Positions 34,343 through 41,923 of a stretch of DNA of 64,000 bases are shown one piece after another. The stretch covers positions 1-64,000 of the forward strand of contig CAYLUN010000018.1 in NCBI GenBank assembly GCA_964386865.1. The letters are read 5' to 3'. The position numbers were made by a program, and so were the translations under genes. This stretch comes from CAYLUN01 sp964386865 (GTDB taxonomy: Bacteria > Verrucomicrobiota > Kiritimatiellia > RFP12 > UBA1067). The notes under the pieces are model-generated. The model ran no database searches. It was not told the origin of the DNA and was given only the letters and a program-made list of their open reading frames with translations. Position 1 is the stretch's first letter. The number at the start of each line of letters is the position of its first letter.

Positions 34343-37300
34343 ATGAAGCTGACGCGCGCGCGTGCTATCTTATCGACCTCCCTTCTCACAGCCGCCCTCT
34401 GGGGTTTCAATCCCCCGGCTGACACGCAGCAGAACGTGACGCTCAGCATCGCAGGCGTGCCGAAAAGAGTCGCGACCGAGCGTCCGCTCGCCTTCACGGT
34501 GCAGCTCACGAACGCGAGCGCGAGCGCGGTGACCGGAAGCGTCACCGTCTGGCTGAACGACGACTGGCGGCTTGACGGCACCAACGCCTTCGCCGTCTCG
34601 GTTGCGCCGGGTCAGGCGTGGCAGGCCGCGTGCACCGCGCGCGCCGGCGAACGTGTGCTCGACGCGCTATACCCCATCCACGCCCGCCTCGCGCTCGGCG
34701 CGGCTGAACTCCACCCGATCGCGCTCTTCCAGGCGGCCCGCCCTGTGGCCTCAACCGCCGCTGTCGCCGCCCCGCCCCTCGCCCCCGCGCCCGGCGTCTG
34801 CCGCCTCGCCCACATGCCCGCCTCCGCCGCCGCCTGGGCGCGCGGCGGCCGCGTCACCGCGCTGCCGCCCGGCTTCAACGGCGCCGACCGCGAGAGCGGC
34901 GCGTCCTGGTTTCAGGAGGAGGTGGTGCGCGGCGGCACGCCGCGCGCCTGCTTTAGCGTCCACCCGCCGTGGAAGGGCGGCCCCGGCACGCTCGGGGCCG
35001 ACTACCGCTTCGCCCTTCCGACGAACGCCCCGATCCGCTTTAAGTTCCACACCGCGATCCGCGACACCCTCGAGGAGGAGCCGACCAGCGACGGCGTCGA
35101 TTTCCGGGTGCGGGTGCTCGACGCCGCACGCGCCGAACGCGAACTCTTCGCGCGCTTCACCGATTCCAAAACATGGCAGCCAGCCGAGGTCGACCTCTCG
35201 CCTTATGCGGGCCAGACCGTCACCCTGCGCCTCTGGATCGGCCCCGGCCCGAAGAACGATACGACGTGCGATAACGGCTTCTGGGGCGACCCGCTCCTCG
35301 TGGTCGGCACGCAGCCGCCACCGGCGAGCGAAGCCGACTGGAAGGCCCGCACGGAGACCGCCTGCCGCCTCGCACGCGAGGCCGCTTCGCGCAAGCCGCA
35401 AGAGCCCGGCGCGTTCCGGCTCGCAGGCGAGCGCGAGCGCTGCGGCGCGGCCGTCGCGCTCGGCCGCGAGGGCCTCGCCGATGCGGTGTTCGCCTTTTCG
35501 GACGGCGCGCGCGAGGTCGCTTTCCGGGGCTTCGCGGTCGAGGTCGACGGCCAGACTCTCGGCGCAGCCCGCGATGGGCAGCCCGTGTTGCGCGTCGAGG
35601 CCGCGCGCGAAGGCGAAGCTTGGGCGGTGCTGCACGAGGTGGCGCGGGCGGACAAGGACGAACAAGGACAAACAAGGATCGTCCGCGCCCGCGTCTGGGC
35701 TGACCGCGGCGGGCTGCGCGTGGCGTGGGACATGCCCGGCACCGCGCGCGACGCCCGCGGCACGCCGCGCTTCACCAAGCTGGCGCTCGGCCCCGCCGAC
35801 CGCCAACTGTCGCGCCTCTACCTCGGCTTCGGCGCGGTGTTCGAAGGGCCCGGCGCATTCACCCTGCCCTACGGCGGCGTGCAGCTCGGCACGCGCCACG
35901 TCGGCGCGGATTACGAAGGGGGCCTCAGCCTCGTGCAGGCGACCGACCTCATTCCCGACCGCGTCACGTGCGTGCCCGCCGAAAACCTCTTCGCGCTGGA
36001 GGCGCCGCACGATGCCTGCTTTCTCTTCGCCCCCTCCGCGAAGGGCGCTTACGCGGCCGCTCGCACTTACCGAGACGTCAGCGGCTTCGAGAAAGCCGAG
36101 GGCGTGGATGGCCTGCTCGGCCGCGTCTGCCTCGACCAGTGGGGCGGCGACTACCGCGCCGCCGCAAAAGACCTCGACCTCGCCGCGAAGTACGGCCTGA
36201 CGCACGCGGTCTTCGTCAAGCACGACTGGCAGCGCTGGGGCTACGACTACCGCCTGCCGGAGATCTATCCGCCCGCGGGCGGGCTCGCGCCGTTCCGCGA
36301 GCTACGCGAGGCCGCGCGGCGCGCGGGCATGCTCTTCGCGCCGCACGACAACTACATCGACTTCTACCCCGACGCCGAGGGCTTCAGCTACGACCGCACC
36401 GTGTTCCACGCCGACGGCACGCCGCACCAGGCCTGGTATCATCCCGGCCGCGATGCGCAGAGTTACCGCTGGCTGCCCGACGCCTTCGCGCCGTGGCTCA
36501 CCGCGAACATGAAACAGATGCGTGAGGGCTTCGACCCCGACGCGCTTTTCATCGACGTCTTCTCGTCCATCGCGCCGTTTGATTTCTACGACCGCGGCGG
36601 CGCGTTCCACACCCGCGCCGAGACGGTCAAGGGGTGGCGCGAGGCCTTCGACGCCAGCCGCCGCCTGCTCGGGCACCGCGCCCCGATGCTCAGCGAGACC
36701 GGACATGACGCGCTCATTGGCTCCGTCGACGGCGTGCAGGCCGACCACTGGCGGCCCGACTGCTGGCTCAAGAACTACAAAGACTCCGACCGCACGCCGT
36801 GGCACGACATGGTCACGCACGGCAAGATGGTGCTCTTCGCGGGCGGGCTCGGCCACCGCTACGACGACGACGAAGGCCACGGCTACGGCAGCGACGATTA
36901 CCTCTCCAACACGGTTCTGGGCGGGCGCGGCCCGATGTGCGACGGGCCCTTCTCGCGCCGTGCCGTGATGACCTACTGGCTCTTGCACGACGCGTGCGAC
37001 GCGCTGGCTCGCGCCGACATGGAGTCGCACGCGTTCGGCGCGACGGTGCGGCAGCAGCACACGTCGTTCGGCAAGGGCGGCGAGGTGTGGGCCAACCGCG
37101 GCAGCAACGCATGGGCCGTGGCAGATGGATGCATGCTGCCCGAGTACGGCTTCTATGTGCGGACCCGCAAGGCTGAGGCGGGCGTCGTGCTGCTCGGCGG
37201 CCAGCGCGCGGGCTTCGCGAAATCCGAGGGCGTCTACTTCGCCGACGCGCGTCCGCAGCCCGACCCCGAGACCGGGTGTCGCGTCGAAACGCGCGCGGTC

Positions 37301-37987
37301 TCTGCCGAGCGGCTCAGCCCGCGCGCCTACCGCGTGACCGTCGCGTGGAACGTGCTCGCGCCGCTGGAGCCTGGCTACGTGCCGTTCGTCCACATCGGCC
37401 GCGCCGCAACCGACGATAACGAGCGGATCGAGGCGCAGGCCGACCTCGCCTTCGACCTCGCGCGCCTGAGCCAGGCCGGCTCGTTCACCGCGACGGCTGA
37501 CATCGCGCTGCACGCCGGCTTCGGCCCCGGCGACTACGCCGTGCGCTACGGGCTCTTCCACCGCAAGAACGGCGACCGCGTGCCGCTGCGCGGCGCCGAG
37601 GAGCGGCAGCGACGCATCCGCGCGGGCGTCCTGCGCATCACGCCGTCCGGCGACGAGTACCTGCTTCAGGAGCCGGTCCCGCATGACCCTGACCTCAACC
37701 TGGCGGGCGCGCTGCTCGATTTCGGCCCGGTCGTGACGGACGGGGCGTTCCGCCTGCTGCACGTCGACCGCCGCGCATGGACGCTCATTCCGCTGCCCGC
37801 GAGCCGCCCGTTCCGCGCCGATATCCGGCTCTCATCCTTCGGGGCAAAACGCGCGCCCGTCAAAGCCGTCGAACGCCTCGACCCCTTCTACGCCTTCGCG
37901 AAGCAGCCCGAGTGGCGGCAGGAGGGCGACACGCTGCACCTCTCCCTCGACGCCCTTTCGTTCGGCTACCGGATCGTGTTCGAGTGA
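34343..37987 (+). CDS. large secreted TIM-barrel protein, probable glycoside hydrolase of unknown family
   Basis: 1214 residues from 34343, preferred over a start 28 codons earlier because a signal peptide (MKLTRARAILSTSLLTAALWG) begins there and GAGG lies upstream. Residues 30-120 are an Ig-like domain and about 150-330 a jelly-roll. Residues about 600-920 look like a barrel: THAVFVKHDWQRWGYDYRLPE, LFAPHDNYIDFYPD, DALFIDVFSS and PMLSETGHDALIGSVDG, which would place candidate acidic residues at strand ends. The pattern recalls GH101/DUF5696-type enzymes, but I cannot assign the family. Beta domains close the chain. A three-copy decamer (35651-35680) interrupts it. The 3' end overlaps the convergent fumarase beta gene by 22 bases. 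Confidence 0.6.
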   Translation: MKLTRARAILSTSLLTAALWGFNPPADTQQNVTLSIAGVPKRVATERPLAFTVQLTNASASAVTGSVTVWLNDDWRLDGTNAFAVSVAPGQAWQAACTARAGERVLDALYPIHARLALGAAELHPIALFQAARPVASTAAVAAPPLAPAPGVCRLAHMPASAAAWARGGRVTALPPGFNGADRESGASWFQEEVVRGGTPRACFSVHPPWKGGPGTLGADYRFALPTNAPIRFKFHTAIRDTLEEEPTSDGVDFRVRVLDAARAERELFARFTDSKTWQPAEVDLSPYAGQTVTLRLWIGPGPKNDTTCDNGFWGDPLLVVGTQPPPASEADWKARTETACRLAREAASRKPQEPGAFRLAGERERCGAAVALGREGLADAVFAFSDGAREVAFRGFAVEVDGQTLGAARDGQPVLRVEAAREGEAWAVLHEVARADKDEQGQTRIVRARVWADRGGLRVAWDMPGTARDARGTPRFTKLALGPADRQLSRLYLGFGAVFEGPGAFTLPYGGVQLGTRHVGADYEGGLSLVQATDLIPDRVTCVPAENLFALEAPHDACFLFAPSAKGAYAAARTYRDVSGFEKAEGVDGLLGRVCLDQWGGDYRAAAKDLDLAAKYGLTHAVFVKHDWQRWGYDYRLPEIYPPAGGLAPFRELREAARRAGMLFAPHDNYIDFYPDAEGFSYDRTVFHADGTPHQAWYHPGRDAQSYRWLPDAFAPWLTANMKQMREGFDPDALFIDVFSSIAPFDFYDRGGAFHTRAETVKGWREAFDASRRLLGHRAPMLSETGHDALIGSVDGVQADHWRPDCWLKNYKDSDRTPWHDMVTHGKMVLFAGGLGHRYDDDEGHGYGSDDYLSNTVLGGRGPMCDGPFSRRAVMTYWLLHDACDALARADMESHAFGATVRQQHTSFGKGGEVWANRGSNAWAVADGCMLPEYGFYVRTRKAEAGVVLLGGQRAGFAKSEGVYFADARPQPDPETGCRVETRAVSAERLSPRAYRVTVAWNVLAPLEPGYVPFVHIGRAATDDNERIEAQADLAFDLARLSQAGSFTATADIALHAGFGPGDYAVRYGLFHRKNGDRVPLRGAEERQRRIRAGVLRITPSGDEYLLQEPVPHDPDLNLAGALLDFGPVVTDGAFRLLHVDRRAWTLIPLPASRPFRADIRLSSFGAKRAPVKAVERLDPFYAFAKQPEWRQEGDTLHLSLDALSFGYRIVFE
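35651..35680 (+). repeat. in-frame tandem decamer
   Basis: Three consecutive ten-base units (GACAAGGACG, AACAAGGACA, AACAAGGATC) sit inside the large TIM-barrel gene and encode about ten hydrophilic residues (DKDEQGQTRI). They are AT-richer than the surrounding sequence, suggesting a small repeat expansion tolerated in a loop. Confidence 0.6.
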
Positions 37988-38553
37988 AGTAGTACGCGCA
38001 GCCGATCATGCGAAAGGGTCTGTACCTCGTCGAAGAGGTCGCGGCCATGCGCGTCCATGCCGACCACAGCCTCAAAGCCTTCTACGTCGAACTGCCACAG
38101 GGCTTCGGCCGCGCCGAACTCCTCGAGGAAGCAGACGCCTGCGACGCGCCGGACGCGCTGCGCTAGCAGGGCGGCCGCGCCGCCCACGGCCTGCAGGTAG
38201 GCGCAGCCGTGCTCGGCGCAGGCCTTCTGCGTGGCCGCGCCCATGCCGCCCTTGCCGATGACGAGGCGCACGCCGTGCCGCGCGATGACCTCGGCCATGT
38301 AGGGCTCTTCGCGGATCGACGTGGTCGGCCCCGCAGCCACCACGCGCCAGCCGCCCCCCTCCTGCGGCACGATCACCGGGCCGCAGTGGTAGAGGGCGCC
38401 GTCGCGCAGGGAGACCGGGCAGGCGCCGCCGGACGCCAGATGCTTGTGCAGCCGGTCGCGGCCGGTGAAAATCCGGCCGCTCACCCGCACGGCCTCACCC
38501 GCCCGCAGGTCGCGGACGGCCGCCTCGGAAAAAGGATAGTCGAGCTGTTTCAT
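37966..38553 (-). CDS. class I (Fe-S) fumarate hydratase, beta subunit
   Basis: 195 residues from 38553, two bases after the alpha stop, with GGTGAGG just upstream. Characteristic stretches: VRVSGRIFTGRDRLHKHL, LYHCGPVIV, AAGPTTSIREEPYMAE, LVIGKGGMGAATQKAC. Together with the alpha subunit it forms the 4Fe-4S enzyme interconverting fumarate and malate in the TCA cycle; a tartrate dehydratase-type specificity cannot be ruled out by eye. The tail overlaps the end of the convergent TIM-barrel gene by 22 bases. Confidence 0.9.
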   Translation of the reverse strand: MKQLDYPFSEAAVRDLRAGEAVRVSGRIFTGRDRLHKHLASGGACPVSLRDGALYHCGPVIVPQEGGGWRVVAAGPTTSIREEPYMAEVIARHGVRLVIGKGGMGAATQKACAEHGCAYLQAVGGAAALLAQRVRRVAGVCFLEEFGAAEALWQFDVEGFEAVVGMDAHGRDLFDEVQTLSHDRLRVLLHSNTIR

Positions 38554-38555
38554 CC

Positions 38556-39491
38556 TCACCCCAGCCAGTCGATGGTTTCGCCCGCGACGCGCACGCCGCG
38601 GCGGCGGCACGCCCAGCACATGTAGGCGACCGTCACGAAATAGGAGGCGGGCAGGCGCGTCCGCGCGGCGATCTTGACGCCGAGCAGCGTGGTTTGCCCG
38701 CCCATGCCCATGGGCCCCACGCCTAGGGTGTTCGCCTCCGCCAGCAGGCGCCGCTCCAGCGCGGCGAGTTCGGGCACAGGCGACGCGTCAGCCAGCGGCC
38801 TCAGCAGCTGACGCTTAGCCGTCAGAAAGCCCTCGGCGCGGTCGGAGCCGACGCACACGCCGAGGATGCCCGGCGCACAACCGAAGCCCTGCGCCTGCCA
38901 CGCGGCGTGCAGGACGCACGCCCGGACGCCGCCCAGGTCGCGTCCCGCGGGCGAGCCGTCGATCTCGCACGGCAGGCTGTACTGGGCGCTCATGTTCTCG
39001 CTGCCGCCGCCCTTCTGCATCAGCCAGACCTCGATGGGCCCGGAAGTCGGCGATCGGCGATCAGCGGTCGGAACACTGACCTCGGCCCTCTGATCTCTGC
39101 CCTCAGGCCCCTGTTCGAAATGGCAGACGGGGGAACCTTCCGCGACATTCGTGGCGACGGAGTTGCCGGAGAGCGACTCGATGGTGTTCTGACGCAGCCA
39201 GCCGCTGGCGGTGGCGGCCCGCACCGCCTCGCGTGCGGACTGCTCGAGCACATGGGTGTCGGTGCCGGGCGGCACGCGCCAGAAGAAGGTCAGCGTGCCC
39301 GTGTCCTGGCAGAGCGGCGTGGACTGCCGGCGCGCCAGACGCGTGTTGTCGCTGATCGCGCCCAGCAGCAGCGCGGCCTGAGAGCCCGCGGGCTCGGCCT
39401 TGGCGGCGGCGCACAAGGCGGCCTCGACGTCGTCCGGGAGGTCGCTGGTCGTGCGGCGGATCAGCTCGGTGAGCGTGTCGGTCCAGTTCAT
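38556..39491 (-). CDS. class I (Fe-S) fumarate hydratase, alpha subunit, with an inserted loop
   Basis: 311 residues from the ATG at 39491 (family-typical beginning MNWTDTLTELIRR); an ATG 11 codons earlier is also possible, and neither has a strong ribosome binding site. Cluster-binding and signature regions: STPLCQDTGTLTFFW, QKGGGSENMSAQYSLP, FGCAPGILGVCVGSDRAEGF, GPMGMGGQTT. Between HFEQ and PIEVWLMQKGGG there are about 24 extra hydrophilic residues (DNA 39039-39110) that relatives lack, encoded by repetitive sequence. It is third in the purH-N / php / fum operon, 47 bases after php. Confidence 0.92.
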   Translation of the reverse strand: MNWTDTLTELIRRTTSDLPDDVEAALCAAAKAEPAGSQAALLLGAISDNTRLARRQSTPLCQDTGTLTFFWRVPPGTDTHVLEQSAREAVRAATASGWLRQNTIESLSGNSVATNVAEGSPVCHFEQGPEGRDQRAEVSVPTADRRSPTSGPIEVWLMQKGGGSENMSAQYSLPCEIDGSPAGRDLGGVRACVLHAAWQAQGFGCAPGILGVCVGSDRAEGFLTAKRQLLRPLADASPVPELAALERRLLAEANTLGVGPMGMGGQTTLLGVKIAARTRLPASYFVTVAYMCWACRRRGVRVAGETIDWLG

Positions 39492-39538
39492 AGTCGTGTA
39501 TAGAAGGCGGCCCTCTGCGGCCATTCCGTACGGCCGCC

Positions 39539-40408
39539 CTATTCCAGATGTATCCAGGGGTTGTGGCGGCCCAGCGCGTCCAGCAGCGGCCGCAGGTAGT
39601 CGTCTGAAACGCAGAGCTTGCCGAAGCCCTTGCCCAGCGCGATTTCCGGCTTGGCGCGGCCGTGGTAGTCGGAGCCGCCGGTGGCCAGGAGCTTCAGCCG
39701 CTTAGCCAGCCGCAGCAGGGCGATGGTCTGCTCGGGCGCGTACTCGGCGTAGAGCGCCTCCACGCCGGCAAGGCCCAGCTCCTTGAGCATGTACAGGCCC
39801 GCCTCCAGCCTGGCTTCGTCGGTCTCCCACGAGAACGGGTGCGCGATGACGGCGACGCCCCCCGCCTCGCGGATCATGCGGATGCCCTGCTCGGGCGTGA
39901 GGCGGTAGCGTTCCGCGTAGGCCGGGCGACCTTTGGCGAGGTTGCGCTCGAAGGCCTCTGAAACGGAAGCAACGTGGCCGCGATCCATCAGCGCCTGGGC
40001 GAAGTGGGCGCGGCCGACGACATCCTCGCCGGCGCGCGCCTGAACAGCGGCCCACCCCACCTCGAGCCCCTGCTCGCTGAGTCTGCTCAGAATCTGCTCG
40101 TTGCGCCGCGCGCGGCCGTCCAGGACGCGCCCCAGACTCTCCCGCACCAGCGGGTGGCCGGGGTTGACGCCGTAGCCGAGGACGTGCAGGGTGCCAAGGC
40201 CCTCCCCGACGTCGGCGCTGATCTCCACTCCCGCGAGCCCGGACAGGCCGCGCGTTCGACAGGCGGCGAGGAACGCCTCCGCGCCGCCCATGTTGTCGTG
40301 GTCCGTCAGGGCCATGGCCGACAAGCCGGCCCGCTTGCCTCGGCAAACCAACTCGTCGGGCGTGTCGGAGCCGTCCGAGTGCGTGGAGTGGACGTGCAGG
40401 TCGATCAT
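39539..40408 (-). CDS. PHP-domain phosphoesterase
   Basis: 289 residues. PHP metal motifs appear in order: DLHVHSTHSDG (7-residue spaced His pair), ALTDHDNMGG, GVEIS, VIAHPF and GGSDYHG. The length and order match the YciV/RNase AM type (3',5'-nucleoside bisphosphate phosphatase or 5'-3' exonuclease on short RNA). It is cytoplasmic. The start overlaps the purH-N stop by ATGA, so translation is coupled to purine synthesis, but no functional tie is otherwise evident. Confidence 0.9.
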   Translation of the reverse strand: MIDLHVHSTHSDGSDTPDELVCRGKRAGLSAMALTDHDNMGGAEAFLAACRTRGLSGLAGVEISADVGEGLGTLHVLGYGVNPGHPLVRESLGRVLDGRARRNEQILSRLSEQGLEVGWAAVQARAGEDVVGRAHFAQALMDRGHVASVSEAFERNLAKGRPAYAERYRLTPEQGIRMIREAGGVAVIAHPFSWETDEARLEAGLYMLKELGLAGVEALYAEYAPEQTIALLRLAKRLKLLATGGSDYHGRAKPEIALGKGFGKLCVSDDYLRPLLDALGRHNPWIHLE

Positions 40409-41097
40409 GGCGTGCCATGCACGGCGTAGGTGCTTCGAATCCTCTCCGCCTCGACGCCAGCGAAGAAGGCGGCGATGGCGGCGTCGTACTGCGCCGTGTG
40501 GGCGAACGCCTTTTTCATCAGGCGAAAGCGGGTGTCGAGGCCCAGCGCGCCGCCTTGCGCGCCCAGCTCGCCGAGCAGCGCGCCGTAGTCGGCGGGGTCA
40601 GTCACCGAGGCCACGCGCAGGTAGTTCTTGGCCGAGGCGCGCACCATGCAGGGGCCGCCGATGTCGATGTTCGTCCGGGCCTCTTCCGGGGTCACGCCCG
40701 GCTGCGCCACGGTCTTCTTGAAGGGGTAGAGGTTGACCACCACCATGTCGAGCGCCACGGCCTGCGTGCGGGCGAGGTCTCGCTGGTGGGCGTCGTTGTA
40801 GGTCTCGCTCAGGAGGCCGAGGTAGATTTTGAAATCGAGCGTCTTGACGAGGCCGCCCTGCATCTCCGGCTGGCCCGTGTAGTCGGAGACCGACACCAGA
40901 TGTTTGCCGGCCAGCGCGGGCCCCAGAATCTGCTGCACGGCCGTGTAGGTCCCGCCGGTTGAATAGAGCTTCACGCCTGGGCAGGCCGCCACGAGGCCTG
41001 GGACGAGCGTCTCCAGCCCCGTCTTGTCGGACACGCTCATCAGCACGTGACGGACGGCCACGCGCCCGTCGATCTCTCTCACCACATTCAAAGCCAT
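40405..41097 (-). CDS. stand-alone IMP cyclohydrolase domain (PurH N-terminal part)
   Basis: 230 residues from 41097 (AGGAG seven bases upstream). It matches only the MGS-like IMP cyclohydrolase half of PurH: MSVSDKTGLE, LYSTGGTY, VSDYTGQPEM, VVNLYPFKKTVAQPGVT, NIDIGGPCMVRASAKN. The AICAR transformylase half is absent, and the downstream gene is unrelated, so this is not a simple frameshift. Catalytic Lys85, the NLYPF Tyr, IDIGG Asp and AAKN-type Lys are kept, but the usual G-R-V-K-T-L-H-P loop reads G-L-V-K-T-L-D-F, losing an Arg and a His. It would close FAICAR to IMP with the transformylase encoded elsewhere; altered activity is possible. Confidence 0.87.
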   Translation of the reverse strand: MALNVVREIDGRVAVRHVLMSVSDKTGLETLVPGLVAACPGVKLYSTGGTYTAVQQILGPALAGKHLVSVSDYTGQPEMQGGLVKTLDFKIYLGLLSETYNDAHQRDLARTQAVALDMVVVNLYPFKKTVAQPGVTPEEARTNIDIGGPCMVRASAKNYLRVASVTDPADYGALLGELGAQGGALGLDTRFRLMKKAFAHTAQYDAAIAAFFAGVEAERIRSTYAVHGTP

Positions 41098-41218
41098 AAA
41101 CTGCTCCTTTCGTTTCATAGCATAAGCAGAGAGGGCCTGATTTGCAACTGCCGACTAAGAATCCTTGCAAAGTTCCGGGGTTCGTTTTATCCTTTGGCCG
41201 CTTTTTCAAAGGGATACC

Positions 41219-41578
41219 ATGCTCTGCACGCTTCTAAAAGCCAAACTGCACCACCTGCGCGTGACGCAGGCCGACAAGGAATACGAGGGCAGCCTGACCA
41301 TCGATGAGGATCTGATGGACGCCGTCGGCATCCTCAACTACGAGAAGTTGCTCATCGCGAACCTGGACAACGGCAAGCGCCTCGAGACCTACGCGATCCG
41401 CGGCCCCCGCGGCAGCGGCGTCGCGTGCCTGAACGGCGCGGCGGCGTACAAAGGCGTAATCGGCGACCGGCTGATCGTGATGGCGTGGTGCCAGCTCAAC
41501 GACACGGAGCGTCCGAACCACCAGCCCAAGATCGTGCGGCTCGACGAGAAGAACCGCATCGTAGCCGCCGCGGTATAG
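41219..41578 (+). CDS. panD: aspartate 1-decarboxylase proenzyme
   Basis: 119 residues from 41219 (AAAGGG five bases upstream). The self-cleavage site G24-S25 lies in YEGSLTID, where Ser25 becomes the pyruvoyl group. The catalytic environment (Y-x-I-x-G-x-R-G-S-G, LNGAAAYKGVIGDRLIVMAW) is complete. It decarboxylates aspartate to beta-alanine for pantothenate and CoA. It is transcribed divergently from purH-N across 121 bases and sits alone. Confidence 0.96.
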   Translation: MLCTLLKAKLHHLRVTQADKEYEGSLTIDEDLMDAVGILNYEKLLIANLDNGKRLETYAIRGPRGSGVACLNGAAAYKGVIGDRLIVMAWCQLNDTERPNHQPKIVRLDEKNRIVAAAV

Positions 41579-41923
41579 TACGTATACGGGCAAGACGTAC
41601 AAGGTGCATTTCCGGTCAGACATGGCGACCACGGAATCGTGATAATTCCGATCACGTCCGTCGCTGGCGGGTTTAGACCGTATGCTCAAGCAGTATGTGC
41701 AATCCCAGCGGTGGAGGTTTGGGCGAGAGACGGGAAGGCGTGTTCGTGCTGTTTTCTTCCTGTCGATGTGCAGTCGAAAGAGACTACTTGACCTAGTCCA
41801 TCTTTGGCGGCGAAGGCTATCCTGGCATTCGCGTTAAGCGTTGATCTTTCATTATGCACTTGCGCTAAAATCTGATATTTATATACTTAAGGCATTGGTG
41901 TTTAAAAGCATCCGTGGCCGATT
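41579..41923. other. intergenic region at the left edge of the kinase island
   Basis: 345 bases in which base composition shifts to visibly AT-richer toward the kinase gene. It holds a 6-bp-arm inverted repeat after panD (41638-41656) and the kinase promoter candidate. No gene is seen. Confidence 0.6.
41860..41887 (+). promoter_or_regulatory. sigma70-like promoter of the kinase-lipoprotein operon
   Basis: TTGCGC (41860-41865), a 16-base spacer, TATACT (41882-41887), within an AT-rich stretch. The expected start point is near 41894. A perfect palindrome ATTATGCATAAT (41921-41932) overlaps the kinase start codon and could be an operator or translational control site. Confidence 0.45.

Noticed and set aside
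34751..36223. 490-codon minus-strand frame inside the large TIM-barrel gene
   Set aside because: Antisense shadow. Composition is skewed to Ala/Arg/Glu/Val without motifs, and the sense strand has a signal peptide and domain pattern.
41638..41656. inverted repeat after panD as an intrinsic terminator
   Set aside because: The arms are only six bases and no T-run follows, so it is too weak to call.
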